DNA of 38,242 nucleotides from Bacteroidota bacterium (GCA_013286235.1 JABDGE010000028.1:1825-40066), one strand, 5' to 3'; counted from the first letter of the stretch, positions 8,345 to 17,179 are shown. The notes: generated from the sequence alone by a model not told the origin. Numbers and translations: made by a program.

Positions 8345-9061
8345 TCAATTAATTGTTATGTTTTCGAATTTATAGTAATCAGGAAGATTCTCAAATGCCT
8401 GTTTTGTCAGGACAAGCGGTTTGCCAATACTTAATACGGTAACCTTATAGCATTTGTAATACGATCCGTAACTTAACCCAGTGCCCGTAAAGTCCGGCTT
8501 CGTGTCGCTCGACGATCCCCATTCCTCAATTTTTGCATTTTCTATACTATCGGTTTGTAACCTGGCTTCTTTTTCATCGCTATTCACTTCGGCCGTCATA
8601 CTTATCGAGTTGATATTCGGCCGGGTTATTCGGTTATGCGCCGGTATACGCTGATCGATGATGATATAAACAGTGGAGTCGTTAACAGGCACTTTTCTCA
8701 GCCAAATGCCCCTGCCGACATTCGGCAATGAATCAGCGACCGTAAATTTAATAACATTCGTTTTATAGGTATGACCGTTAAATTCAAAGGTGAGGGGGCC
8801 AATCTCGTTTTGGCCGATGTGTATTGCTTCGATGTTCGCACTGAACGACGTTTCCGCGCCGGTGAAGGCACTATAGGAGTTTACTCTAAATTTTTCGGGC
8901 GCCAGGTTAAAGATCTGTTTGCTTAAAGTGTCCGAACTGAAGGATAAATAAAAGCTTTCGCCCAACCGGGGTTGGGGCACTGATAGGTCCAGCTGAAGTG
9001 CTTGTGAATAACAATTGATCGAAAAAAACAGGGCAATAAAAAAAAAGAAATGTTTTATCAT
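8345..9061 (-). CDS. Exported protein with BatD-like domain
   Basis: A 238-residue protein with a strong signal peptide (MIKHFFFFIALFFSINCYSQ). Residues ~22-110 are strand-rich and resemble the first immunoglobulin-like domain of BatD (oxygen-tolerance protein), notably the IGPLTFEFNGHTYKTN stretch. It is much shorter than full BatD (over 500 residues), lacks an obvious C-terminal membrane anchor, and has no batA, batB or batC neighbours, so it is probably a free periplasmic or surface protein rather than part of a Bat complex. The second half (~110-238) is not recognised. It is transcribed away from the VOC pair and stands alone. Confidence 0.65.
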   Translation of the reverse strand: MIKHFFFFIALFFSINCYSQALQLDLSVPQPRLGESFYLSFSSDTLSKQIFNLAPEKFRVNSYSAFTGAETSFSANIEAIHIGQNEIGPLTFEFNGHTYKTNVIKFTVADSLPNVGRGIWLRKVPVNDSTVYIIIDQRIPAHNRITRPNINSISMTAEVNSDEKEARLQTDSIENAKIEEWGSSSDTKPDFTGTGLSYGSYYKCYKVTVLSIGKPLVLTKQAFENLPDYYKFENITIN

Positions 9062-9227
9062 GGCTTACTTAGTTAAGGAATATTTAAAAGGGTTTAGAAC
9101 GCTAATATACGAATAAATGGCTGGTCTCTATTCAACGCGACCAACGGCGACTTACGCGGCTATTATCTTTAAGCCAAAACCTTCTTTGTTTTATAGGCCA
9201 CGCCCTACCGCCCAGCAACGGATGATT

Positions 9228-9665
9228 TTATCGCGGTTTTATCCGCCAGCCATCAAATGGTTTTACGGTAGCGCAGGCGGGGGCGCCATTTTTGCCGGTA
9301 CCGGGGATTGTGGTTTCAAGTAGGGCAAGGGGATCGGCAGTTAAACGGCCGATGGTTTCCCAACTGATGTCCGAAAAGGGAATTTTGATCCTCCCGCCAA
9401 ATGCGCCCAACTGTCCCGTAGATTGGCCGATATCGATATAGATAAACCGACCCAGGGGTGGCCCCTGTATAAATGGCCCGCCAAACCGGGGTTCACCTTT
9501 TGCCTGGCTGTCGTTTTTTAGCTCAACCTCAAGGCAAAACTCCACATCGCCGCCATCCGCCCTTTGTATTTGTACAGTTTGATAGTGGCTTCCTGAGCCT
9601 TTTTGCAGGCCATAATCAAGGCCGGCCGGCGGCTTTTGTACGATGATGCGCAGCGGTAAATTCAT
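9228..9665 (-). CDS. DUF5990 family protein
   Basis: A soluble protein of about 145 residues matching the DUF5990 pattern: PLRIIVQKPPAG near the start, LQKGSGSHYQTVQIQ, then GPFIQGPPLGRFIYIDIG, then a WETIGRL segment. No function is known for the family. The start is uncertain: ATG codons at 9698, 9671 and 9665 are all in frame, and 9665 is chosen because family members usually begin a few residues before PLRI. No neighbour is close enough to suggest an operon. Confidence 0.8.
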   Translation of the reverse strand: MNLPLRIIVQKPPAGLDYGLQKGSGSHYQTVQIQRADGGDVEFCLEVELKNDSQAKGEPRFGGPFIQGPPLGRFIYIDIGQSTGQLGAFGGRIKIPFSDISWETIGRLTADPLALLETTIPGTGKNGAPACATVKPFDGWRIKPR

Positions 9666-9749
9666 AGGCATTTTGGCGGTATTTTTACGTTTATTCAAAT
9701 ATAAATATCGGCGTGCATATCCCGTTCTGTCATTCCGCGGCGCATCCCC

Positions 9750-10080
9750 CTATCCGGACAATTGATCAAGCAATTCGTCAAGTTCTTTATCTGAAATACT
9801 TTCCCGCTCGGCCTTGTCGTACATCGTTAACAGGAATACAATGCCCTCACTGATTACAATATGGGAAATTACCCTTGCACCGCCGGATTTACCCCTTTCC
9901 TTTTGAGGCTATAGAAATGCGTATTTTATAACAATTTTTACCCAATGGGGTGCCTTGCTGCGGGTCTTGCTCAAGGCTGTTGATAAGAAGGGAATATTCG
10001 TTTTTTAAGGAAGGATACTTTTTAGCGAGCTTTTTAATGTCACGTTTAAAACGTGGCGTTGCTATTACGTCATAACTCAT
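9750..10080 (-). pseudogene. RelE/ParE-type toxin, frameshifted
   Basis: The frame starting at 10080 (MSYDVIATPRFKRDIKKLAKKY) is the N-terminal half of a RelE/ParE-superfamily mRNA-interferase-like toxin, but it stops at 9889 after 63 residues. Removing one base from the GGGG run at 9892-9895 (minus-strand sense) restores a frame that continues SGGARVISHIVI and ends DELLDQLSG at TAG 9750-9752. This gives 109 residues, the normal family length. The lost half includes the conserved Lys/Arg-rich strand and the hydrophobic core, so the product as written should be inactive. The toxin ATG overlaps the antitoxin stop, the usual translational coupling. A homopolymer error is possible. Confidence 0.8.
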
Positions 10081-10276
10081 TCAGCAATTCTTTTGCAGGT
10101 ATGCCTTTTAATTTGCCTTTCTTTATCAGGTTTACTTCTTCTACAGCTTCTTTCAGTCCTTCGAGTACATTGGCTTTGTAGCCGGTAAGCGGAATGGCTT
10201 TTACATCTTTAAAGTTTTTTAAAACCTCCATCATAAATGAAGCCTTATCGTCTTTTACGTCTAATAATATTTTCAT
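10070..10276 (-). CDS. Antitoxin of the RelE-type module
   Basis: A 68-residue protein (MKILLDVKDDKASFMMEVL...) directly upstream of, and overlapping by 11 bases, the RelE-type toxin gene. The C-terminal GKLKGIPAKELLNEL segment is the type of short helix that antitoxins use to wrap the toxin. This antitoxin type is common next to RelE toxins in Bacteroidota, though I do not assign a named family. The ATG at 10276 is preferred over an in-frame upstream codon at 10306 because homologues typically begin MKILLD. It is intact although its toxin is broken. Confidence 0.75.
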   Translation of the reverse strand: MKILLDVKDDKASFMMEVLKNFKDVKAIPLTGYKANVLEGLKEAVEEVNLIKKGKLKGIPAKELLNEL

Positions 10277-10478
10277 AACCTTATTCCTCAAATAGCCTAT
10301 TAGCAAATTTACAAAATAATTAGACTACCTGGCAATTTAGCGTTGCCAAATTTGAAAAGGCTGCAGTCGTTTTGCGGGGCCACCGGCCTACTTTACCACT
10401 CACAGGAGCAGGAGCGTCCCGTGCTTTAAGGCTTTGCCCGTCACACCGCTGGCTTCATAATTGAATTTCAATAACTAT

Positions 10479-11282
10479 TTATTGCACCAACGTCTTCCCA
10501 ACAGTAAAATGTTTCTTTTTATCATTATTTAAAGCGTCGATGATTTTTGCCGGATTTTTCCATTCAAATAAGTGGATCAGCCAAATGGTAAAAGCCAAAG
10601 CGCCGGTTTGCTCCACGATACTTTTGCCTAGTTGAAAAATATTTTGATCGCGCTCATGGATAGCGGCATTAACATCATCGCCTGTTTTGCCATATAGTTC
10701 TCCGGCGAAACACCAGGCCCCGTCGCGCGCCTCAACGATACTGAATTGTATTAAAACTGAATCGGTATTCCCGGCATGGAGGCCAAGGAAGGACAGTAGG
10801 GGAGAAACCTTGTCAAGTTCAGCTAATACCTCATAAGTAAACGAGGCGATAATGGTGTTCATGGTATCAAAATCGATATGAATAGCCTCCAGGGGTGCTT
10901 TGTTGTTGGTCTGCGTTTGTACGGTTGCTATGCCTAAGTCGAGATTGATATGGGCGCTCATGCCCAATAGCAATTGTTCCAAAATAAGCACTGAAGATTT
11001 TTCTGTTTCCTGGAATGCAAGCTCCCAGGACGCGGTTGGCTGTTGCTTGTTCTGCCATTGGTAATACGCTTCGAGATATCGGTTGGCAAAAATAACATCG
11101 AGTTCTTCCGTGCGGGACCCATTCTGAAACTGGCCTTTTGCAATACCTTCTTTTACGCTGTTAGTTACCTTAAGGTATAGCGTTGCAAAGTAACCGGCCC
11201 GGCTTTCTGTTCGAGTGGAATCAGCGATGATCTTTTCGATGGCGGCGATAACTTCATCTATAGTGGTTGCAGGTTTAAACAT
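10479..11282 (-). CDS. DUF5995 family protein
   Basis: A 267-residue soluble protein. The central LLLGMSAHINLDLGIA stretch (about residues 104-119) is the hallmark of DUF5995, a mostly helical family of unknown role with conserved His and Asp in this segment, which could bind a metal (inference). No signal peptide or membrane segment is seen. It is alone on its strand, and an 8-bp periodic array plus a dispersed repeat lie just upstream of its start. Confidence 0.8.
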   Translation of the reverse strand: MFKPATTIDEVIAAIEKIIADSTRTESRAGYFATLYLKVTNSVKEGIAKGQFQNGSRTEELDVIFANRYLEAYYQWQNKQQPTASWELAFQETEKSSVLILEQLLLGMSAHINLDLGIATVQTQTNNKAPLEAIHIDFDTMNTIIASFTYEVLAELDKVSPLLSFLGLHAGNTDSVLIQFSIVEARDGAWCFAGELYGKTGDDVNAAIHERDQNIFQLGKSIVEQTGALAFTIWLIHLFEWKNPAKIIDALNNDKKKHFTVGKTLVQ

Positions 11283-11301
11283 GACGGCGTGGTTTAAGAA
11301 T

Positions 11302-11414
11302 AGTCCGAAAGTCAGTGAAGTCCGAAAGTCCGCAAGTCCGCAAGTCCGAAAGTCGGAAAGTCCGATAGCTATCGGGACCGACCGCGTGCCGCCTTAGCTT
11401 TAGCGGTGGCGCAA
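11302..11414. repeat. 8-bp periodic array joined to a dispersed repeat
   Basis: 11302-11365 is a run of degenerate 8-bp units (agtccgaa, agtccgca, agtcggaa). It runs into gatagctatcgggacc and then a ~45-base unit ending at 11414. The segment 11340-11414 is nearly identical, in reverse complement, to 13966-14042. Confidence 0.85.
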
Positions 11415-11514
11415 AGAAGCTGCAACTGACGTTTCGGCAAAAATAACTCAAGTTATATAGAAACTAAGATAGCAAAAAAACAACCTGTCGACAATTGCCT
11501 ATAATTGTAACCGT

Positions 11515-12069
11515 ATGAGTTCAGCTTTAGCAGATATTGTTACCCCACGCCTGGTGCTTCGATTAATGGGCAGCGATGTGATCGCTTTGCTGCTTGATGG
11601 TAAACTAAAGGAAGCGGCAACGCTGTTGAATGCGGCTATCCCTGAAGAAATATTGGAACGGCCCAGCAGTTTGAAGTTCACACAAGTGCAGCTTAATAAA
11701 GATAGCTTGTATCTTCCGTGGTCGGCACGGGCGATCCTGTTAAAAGACGAGCTAAAAATGGTTGGACTTATCCGGTTTCATAGCAGTCCCGACCCGGTTG
11801 AATTACATGCCTATGCCCGAGATGCAGTTGAATTGGGCTACCGAATCTTTTCAGCCTACCGGAACAACAGATATGCTGCCGAAGCGCTGGACGCTATGAT
11901 GAACTGGGCACAGCTGCATTTTGGCATAACGAGCTTTGTTGCCTCTGTAGCTCCGGATAATATTGCTTCAAACCGGCTTATTTCCTCCTTTGGTTTTGTA
12001 AGAGTTGGGGAAGCGGTGGATGAAACAGACGGAATAGAATACATATTTCTGCGCAAAGCGGAGGGGTAA
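11515..12069 (+). CDS. GNAT family N-acetyltransferase
   Basis: A 184-residue GNAT protein of the RimJ/RimL type. It begins with TPRLVLRLM, the usual first strand of this group. The acetyl-CoA-binding region is seen around ELGYRIFSAYRNNRYAAEAL (about residues 101-120), where YRNNRYA takes the place of the Q/RxxGxG/A loop. A later NIASNRLISSFGFVRVGE (about 150-167) is the typical C-terminal signature. The acceptor could be a protein N terminus or a small amine and is not determined by sequence. The ATG at 11515 begins the conserved fold at once, so no earlier start is needed. Confidence 0.85.
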   Translation: MSSALADIVTPRLVLRLMGSDVIALLLDGKLKEAATLLNAAIPEEILERPSSLKFTQVQLNKDSLYLPWSARAILLKDELKMVGLIRFHSSPDPVELHAYARDAVELGYRIFSAYRNNRYAAEALDAMMNWAQLHFGITSFVASVAPDNIASNRLISSFGFVRVGEAVDETDGIEYIFLRKAEG

Positions 12070-12070
12070 G

Positions 12071-12259
12071 CAGGGAAATCGCTTTTAGCCTCTAAAATTA
12101 ATTTTAGTTAGAAGACATAGGTGTTTTCCGGCTAAAAAGGGGTAGCCCCTATGGGGCAATAAGAATTTGATGGTGAGGTGCTACAAACGTTTTGCCCGCC
12201 AGCTGGCGGGGCATAAAATGAAAAGTTAAAAAGCCAATTTTTTAAAAGCGATTTCCCTG
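12071..12259. mobile_element. MITE-like element with 17-bp perfect terminal inverted repeats
   Basis: cagggaaatcgctttta at 12071-12087 is the exact reverse complement of 12243-12259. A possible 3-bp target duplication (aag) abuts both ends. Inside are a gcccc-tat-ggggc hairpin (12145-12157) and a perfect 16-bp palindrome (12195-12210). No ORF is present, so mobilisation would need a transposase in trans. It begins one base after the GNAT stop codon. Confidence 0.6.
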
Positions 12260-12300
12260 AAGAGGCGAGTTTTTAACTCCCCGTTTCTCATAACTTAATC

Positions 12301-12308
12301 TATCTTTG
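12301..12308 (+). promoter_or_regulatory. Putative -7 box TATCTTTG for efp
   Basis: Exact match to TAnnTTTG, 28 bases before the efp ATG. No clear -33 TTTG was identified. Confidence 0.6.
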
Positions 12309-12336
12309 AGCGTCAAAATTTATAAGCATAATTTTT

Positions 12337-12897
12337 ATGGCAAAGGCATCTGAAGTTAAAGTGGGGAACATATTGCGTTTTAACGGCGAACTGGTAAGCG
12401 TTACCGAAGTGCTGCATCGTACACCGGGCAAAGGCGGCGCGTTCTACCTGGATAAGTTTCGCAATATCAAGACCGGCAAAATTGTAGAGGCCCGTTTAGC
12501 TACCGACGAACAGGTGGAGATTTGCCGGGTAGAAACCAACGATTATCAATACCTGTACCAGGAAGGTGATCAAATGGTGATAATGGATAACGTCACGTAC
12601 GATCAGCACAGCATCCCCAAGTCATTATTCGGCCCGGCGGCAAAATTCCTGAAAGAGGGAATGAATGTAATGGTCTCCTTTGAAAGCGAATTGCCCATTA
12701 TGGCACAAGCGCCCAATAACGTTGAACTTGAAATCACCTACGCAGAGCCGGCTGTTAAGGGCGATACATCTTCGGGCGCGCTGAAATCTGCCACCACAGA
12801 AAATGGCGTAGAAATAAAAGTGCCCCTTTTTGTAAACCAGGGGGATAAGATAAAGGTAGATACACGCACGGGGGAGTATGTGGAAAGGGTGAAGTAG
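12337..12897 (+). CDS. efp: Translation elongation factor P
   Basis: EF-P binds the ribosome between the P and E sites and relieves stalling at polyproline stretches. The 186-residue protein has the full three-domain layout: KOW-like domain I (~1-65), then two OB folds (~66-128 and ~130-186), ending with the family hallmark VDTRTGEYVERVK. The tip of the domain I loop reads TPGKGGAF with lysine at position 32, the site that is post-translationally modified in many bacteria; no modifying enzyme gene lies in this window. It stands alone behind its own TATCTTTG box. The preceding 189-bp MITE-like element lies just upstream of that promoter. Confidence 0.97.
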   Translation: MAKASEVKVGNILRFNGELVSVTEVLHRTPGKGGAFYLDKFRNIKTGKIVEARLATDEQVEICRVETNDYQYLYQEGDQMVIMDNVTYDQHSIPKSLFGPAAKFLKEGMNVMVSFESELPIMAQAPNNVELEITYAEPAVKGDTSSGALKSATTENGVEIKVPLFVNQGDKIKVDTRTGEYVERVK

Positions 12898-12970
12898 TTC
12901 AGTTTGCAGTTAAGAGTTAGGGTATCAGAAAGTGGCAGTGGTAGTTTGCAGTTAAGAGTTTGCAGTTGGC
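12898..12970. repeat. 7-bp periodic intergenic array (agtttgc/agttaag type)
   Basis: Directly after the efp stop come degenerate 7-bp words such as gtttgca, gttaaga and gtggcag. They match the arrays at 17788-17965 and 36350-36521 in vocabulary. Confidence 0.65.
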
Positions 12971-13080
12971 TTAAAAAAAATCGGCTGTCACCTTTCCCGA
13001 TATCAAAAGATTATAACTTTGGAAGAAAATAATTGCGGACTTAACCTATAGTAATTAACCTTCCTGAAGCCCATTAAGAC

Positions 13081-13638
13081 TTAGCCCAGCTTCTCCAGCA
13101 GTTCCGCAGTAGTTAATACATGGGCAAATTCTCCGTTCAGCTGGGCCAATGCGGTTAAATGCATTGTTTCGGCATCATAATATTCGCCATTTATGCCGGT
13201 TTTTGGGAAAGTGGCTGTGGCGTCGGATATGACATAGGTATCATAACCATAGTTAGCGGCCATCCTCGTAGTGGTGGATATGCAATGATCGGTTGTTAAA
13301 CCGGCGATTACCACTGTCGTCACGCCGGCGGCGTCTAAGCGGGCTTTCAGATCCGTGCCGATAAAAGCGCTGTTTACAGATTTTTTAATTACAGGTTCGC
13401 CGGGCCCGGGCTTAACTATTTCCTTAATAGCGTTTCCGGGATGACTTTCTGCAAGCAAAGAGGCTGGTGTTGTTGAGCAATGCTGAATATGAAAAAGCGG
13501 CAATTCATTTGCCCGCCAATAATCCAATAATTTTTTAGCTTTATTCTCCGCATCCGGGTTGTTTCGCTCACCACCCCAATACCCATGGTCATCAAAACCA
13601 ACCTGGATATCTACCAGGATTAACGCGGGATTTTGCAT
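13081..13638 (-). CDS. Isochorismatase-family cysteine hydrolase
   Basis: A 185-residue protein of the isochorismatase-like (nicotinamidase/N-carbamoylsarcosine amidase) superfamily. The catalytic triad is visible: D10 in LILVDIQ, a lysine at K85 or K86 in VIKKSVNSAF, and C119 in GLTTDHCIST. These enzymes hydrolyse amides or ethers through a cysteine thioester. The substrate is unknown. The D16-D17-H18 stretch near the active site could bind metal as in nicotinamidases, but the exact DxHxxxH metal motif is not seen. It is a cytosolic single gene with no operon partner. Confidence 0.88.
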   Translation of the reverse strand: MQNPALILVDIQVGFDDHGYWGGERNNPDAENKAKKLLDYWRANELPLFHIQHCSTTPASLLAESHPGNAIKEIVKPGPGEPVIKKSVNSAFIGTDLKARLDAAGVTTVVIAGLTTDHCISTTTRMAANYGYDTYVISDATATFPKTGINGEYYDAETMHLTALAQLNGEFAHVLTTAELLEKLG

Positions 13639-14098
13639 GTCTTGCGTAGTTTAAATATATATGGAAGCGGGTCGCAGGTATAAAAATTAAGGCAAAGATA
13701 ACCGCTATCCCACTCGCCTTAAACTGGCTTTTAATGATTTTTCTTCTGTGTAACTAAAGTCTAAAAGTTTTACCACACGGAGGAGGCACAGAGGCCGCAG
13801 AGCCTGTATAGTTTGCGAGTTTTTTCTCCGTGTTCCCTGCGTCTTCTTTGCGCTCCACGGTTTAAAAATAGATTGCTTTCTGCCAGTTATTTTAGCCGCA
13901 ACATCAGGCCCTTATTTTAGACATCTATAGAACTTAGTCATTTTTTTCGGAAAATCTGTTGGAGTTTCTTTGCGCCACCGCTAAAGCTAAGGCGGCACGC
14001 GGTCGGTCCCGATCGCTACCGGATTCGGACTTTCCGACTTCCGAACTAATCGAACCACTCATCCAATCCACCCAATCAGCCACTCGCCATCTTCCGGA
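13639..14098. repeat. Repeat-rich intergenic region with dispersed repeat copy 2 (13966-14042)
   Basis: No gene is seen in these ~460 bases. 13775-13862 holds a cacggagg/cacagagg-type word array facing its complement (ctccgtg, ctccacgg), a pattern common in bacterial intergenic DNA. 13966-14042 is the inverted copy of 11340-11414: the first 48 bases match exactly, then two mismatches and one short indel occur before the cggactttccgact end. Confidence 0.8.
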
Positions 14099-14377
14099 CT
14101 ATAACGGATTGCTCGTCACCGGGTCGATGATCGCTCTTACCTCGGCGATGGAATTGATAGGGAAATTTCCAAGACGGGCATGTTCTCTTACGGTCTCTTC
14201 GTTTTCGGCAATGTGGATGCAGTAGATCTTGTCGTCGGTGACAAAGGATTGTACCCAGTGGTAAGGCTTGTTTAGCCCGGTGACCACCGCGCAGGAGGTT
14301 TGAGAGATGGACTGTAGCTCTTCAGGGGTCAGGTTTCCCGCTCCTGGCAGGTTTCTTTCGATAATAAACTTTTTCAT
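14099..14377 (-). CDS. DUF4242 (SCO4226-like) protein, single domain
   Basis: A 92-residue cytosolic protein. It matches DUF4242: MKKFIIERNLPGAG at the start, a PEELQSISQTS helix, HWVQSFVTDDKIYCIHIA, then an HARLGNFPINSI helix and a RAIIDP end. The family includes the nickel-binding Streptomyces protein SCO4226 and has a ferredoxin-like dimeric fold. The ATG at 14377 fits the family start; a codon 14 residues upstream is in frame but unlikely. It lies 85 bases downstream of the large LuxR-type regulator on the same strand, so the two may be cotranscribed. A second DUF4242 gene lies on the other side of that regulator. Confidence 0.85.
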   Translation of the reverse strand: MKKFIIERNLPGAGNLTPEELQSISQTSCAVVTGLNKPYHWVQSFVTDDKIYCIHIAENEETVREHARLGNFPINSIAEVRAIIDPVTSNPL

Positions 14378-14462
14378 GTTGATTCTTTGCTGATGCACAA
14401 AAGTACCCCAACGACGCATTCAGGGGAACAGGGTTATTCCCTATTTAAACCGTGTGCGTTCC

Positions 14463-17063
14463 CTATTTTAGAATACCCGACTGAATAGCCTGCTGCACCG
14501 CCCTGGCGCGGGAGTTAACCTGGAGCTTTAAAAGGATAGATGAGATATGATGATCGACCGTTTTGGCGGATATAAAAAGCCGGTCGCCTATTTCTTTGTT
14601 CTGCAGGCTTTCTTTCAGCAATTTTAGAACATCGAGCTCTCTTAATGTAAGATGCGCCTGGTTCGACAGGGTGGATTGCCGGGCGCCGCGTGGAATACTT
14701 TTGATGCCGGTAGCCCGCATTTCCTGTTTTATTTTTTCGCAAACGGCGGTGGCGCCGAGCGCCTGCAGCAAAGCAAGCGCCTTTTTTTTATCCTTATCAG
14801 CTCCTTCAAATAATGCGAGCGCCTGCTCATACGGACAACCCCAATTTTCCCATACCTCCACGTCATTTACTACCGACCGGCTGCTACCTCGTTCGTCTTT
14901 TTCTCCCGGGTTTTCATCAGCAACCAAATAGTCTTTCCCGGTTTTGCCAAGCCAAAAATAAAACCTGCTTTTCTTTGAAAATACTTTCAACTGCACCATG
15001 GCGTCAACTGCCCCCGAAAGCGCCGCCGGTTCGATATAACTTTTTCCGGTCAGCCATTCATATTCCAGTAAAGCTAAATAAACCGGGATAATCCGTTGCA
15101 GCTCCATGGTCTGGAACGCCAGTGTTCTTGCATCGAGCAATAAGGGAAGGGCATCCTGCTCCCCTCTTCTGAATTTTATAGTCGCTAATACAGTAAGAGC
15201 GCCGATTTTAGCTATCGGAAAAAGATCCTCAATTTTAACCAGGCTGCCCGCAATACCATAAGCCTCGTCCCAATGGCCGGTCTCGAGCTTTAGCCTGGCT
15301 TGTGAGGCTAACATATACACTTTTTGGGAGTCGAGATCCCGTTCTTCACAGTAAAGAATTCCCGCCGTTAAGGCTGTTTTTGCCAGTTGATATTCTTTTA
15401 CTGTTACCCCATTGGTGCCAATGGCAGTATAGGCGCGGGCCACATGTTCATGATAGCCGTTTTCCAGGGCAATTTCCAGGCTTTTCTGCAGCAGTTCAAC
15501 ACCTTTTTGTATGGATGATTTGCTCGTCATCAGTGTAGAACCCATACAGGCCAGCGCCTGGGCGTAGGTTTCTTTATCGTCAATATCCTGCGCAATAGCA
15601 ATTGCCTTTTCACCCCAGAACAGACAATCATCGGATTGATCCAGCGTCAATTTCAGTTGCGACATATTGCTGAAGGCCATTGCTTTTGCTTTGGATGAGG
15701 GCTGCCCTTGCAACACCTCTATCGCCTGGCCGCCGTAACTTTCCGCTTGTTTCCGGTTGCCTTCGTACCACCACAGTCGCGACAAAAATTGCATAGCCTT
15801 ACCTATGTGTTCCGCGTCGTTTTTCTCTTTCCAAATGTTTAATGCCCGCGTTGTATAAATAATAGCTTCTTTGTGCTTATTGGTTAAATAACATTCATAA
15901 GCATAGCATTCGTAACACTGGAGTAACAAGTCGTTGTTATCACCCTGGTAATATTCTATCGCCGATAAATATAGCCTTCGTGCTTCGGTGTGGGAGCCAA
16001 CGGATGCTGCGTGCCTGGCGGCAATTGGTGCATAGTGGGTAACCCATTCATATTCATTCGCATTTTTTGCATGATGAATAATGCGCTCAATTTCCCCGCT
16101 CCCTTCAAAGTCTTCCCTGAACAGGGAGAGTATTCTTTTATTGAGCGCTATTCTCACAAACGGCGATAAGGAGGCTTCAATGGTTCTGCGGTATAGCTCG
16201 TGTTTAAAGAATATTATTCCGGCATTGAGTATCAATATTTTTGAGCTTATCGAGTGTTCGATCCCTTCAATATACGCCGGTTCCATCCGTTCGAGGTATT
16301 TGACCTCAAAGCCGGTGGGCAGAACCGACAATATTTCCCACACACGTTTTGTTTTTTCGGTTTGCTGGTTATAGACCGATAAAACGGAATCCTTAATATT
16401 GTCGGGCACACCTTCACTATAACCCGCCAGTATTTCGTTTATATAAAATGGATTGCCCCCGGAAATGCTATAAACATCTTCTCCGCTGTACCCCCTTTCA
16501 ACTGCCATTTTTTCAACGGCCGGCCTGGTTAGGGGCTTTAATGTCAGCCTGGTTAAGGAATGTACCGGCAACTGCCCAAGTACGTTTCTTAGCGGGTGAC
16601 CGGGATAAATCTCGTTGTCGCGGTAGGTAAGGATAAACAGACACGAGAGTTGGGAAATACGCCTGCCCAGGAACTTCACAAAGTCGAGCGTGGCCTCATC
16701 TGCCCAGTGGACGTCTTCAAATACAATAATAGTTGTTTGTTTTTGCTTGCTAAGTTCCTGGAAAATACTGCTGAAAAAGGCGGCACGGTCGGGCGTATCA
16801 CCGGCCTGCGGCCAGAGATCGGGCCGAAGCTGCCAGGCTATATCATAAAGCGGGGCCAGCGGGCGCGGCGTAAAAAGCGCGTCGCATGTGCCCTGGAGAA
16901 TGGTATGTTCATTGTCATTTGCTGCGCAAAACTGCCTCACCACCGAGGTTTTGCCCAGGCCGGCCTCACCGGCCAGCATTACGCAACAGCCTTCGCCGCG
17001 GCCGGCCCTTCGCAAGTCCGACTGCAATGATGCCAGAAATTCTTCTCTTTCTATTAGGTACAT
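14463..17063 (-). CDS. Large ATP-binding LuxR-type (LAL-like) transcriptional regulator
   Basis: An 866-residue regulator. Residues ~1-230 are an AAA/STAND-type ATPase: Walker A GEAGLGKTS (G32-S40, K38) and Walker B IIVFEDVHWADE (112-123). Residues ~300-780 are helical and TPR-like, with recurring A/G-Y-Y and Ala-rich helix pairs. The last ~65 residues are a LuxR helix-turn-helix (LTLRELDVLKLL, then NKEIGDRLFISAKTVDHHIS). Such proteins act as nucleotide-gated switches that bind a ligand or partner through the repeats and then activate DNA. No inducer can be inferred. It is flanked by DUF4242 genes on both sides: one downstream on the same strand, one divergent with 116 bases between the start codons. 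It is therefore a good candidate to control both. Confidence 0.9.
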   Translation of the reverse strand: MYLIEREEFLASLQSDLRRAGRGEGCCVMLAGEAGLGKTSVVRQFCAANDNEHTILQGTCDALFTPRPLAPLYDIAWQLRPDLWPQAGDTPDRAAFFSSIFQELSKQKQTTIIVFEDVHWADEATLDFVKFLGRRISQLSCLFILTYRDNEIYPGHPLRNVLGQLPVHSLTRLTLKPLTRPAVEKMAVERGYSGEDVYSISGGNPFYINEILAGYSEGVPDNIKDSVLSVYNQQTEKTKRVWEILSVLPTGFEVKYLERMEPAYIEGIEHSISSKILILNAGIIFFKHELYRRTIEASLSPFVRIALNKRILSLFREDFEGSGEIERIIHHAKNANEYEWVTHYAPIAARHAASVGSHTEARRLYLSAIEYYQGDNNDLLLQCYECYAYECYLTNKHKEAIIYTTRALNIWKEKNDAEHIGKAMQFLSRLWWYEGNRKQAESYGGQAIEVLQGQPSSKAKAMAFSNMSQLKLTLDQSDDCLFWGEKAIAIAQDIDDKETYAQALACMGSTLMTSKSSIQKGVELLQKSLEIALENGYHEHVARAYTAIGTNGVTVKEYQLAKTALTAGILYCEERDLDSQKVYMLASQARLKLETGHWDEAYGIAGSLVKIEDLFPIAKIGALTVLATIKFRRGEQDALPLLLDARTLAFQTMELQRIIPVYLALLEYEWLTGKSYIEPAALSGAVDAMVQLKVFSKKSRFYFWLGKTGKDYLVADENPGEKDERGSSRSVVNDVEVWENWGCPYEQALALFEGADKDKKKALALLQALGATAVCEKIKQEMRATGIKSIPRGARQSTLSNQAHLTLRELDVLKLLKESLQNKEIGDRLFISAKTVDHHISSILLKLQVNSRARAVQQAIQSGILK

Positions 17064-17179
17064 GTGCGGCTAAAATAAGGAGTTCGCCCTTCTAAATTAG
17101 GGAAAACCCCCGACATATTAGAGCGAGATTAAAACGTCCTTTGTGATAAGATTTATTTTTTACTTAACATCAACAAGCT

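Noticed and set aside
9117..9323. Plus-strand frame of 68 codons
   Set aside because: It overlaps the end of the DUF5990 gene on the other strand and shows no family features.
13014..13021. TAACTTTG box on the plus strand
   Set aside because: No plus-strand gene follows; the next gene is on the minus strand. Probably chance or a relic.
13959..14225. Plus-strand frame of 88 codons
   Set aside because: It runs through the dispersed repeat and then antisense through the DUF4242 gene.
14812..17095. Several plus-strand frames within the LAL-like regulator
   Set aside because: They are antisense shadows of the 866-codon gene, rich in Pro/Arg/Ser as expected from complementary codons.
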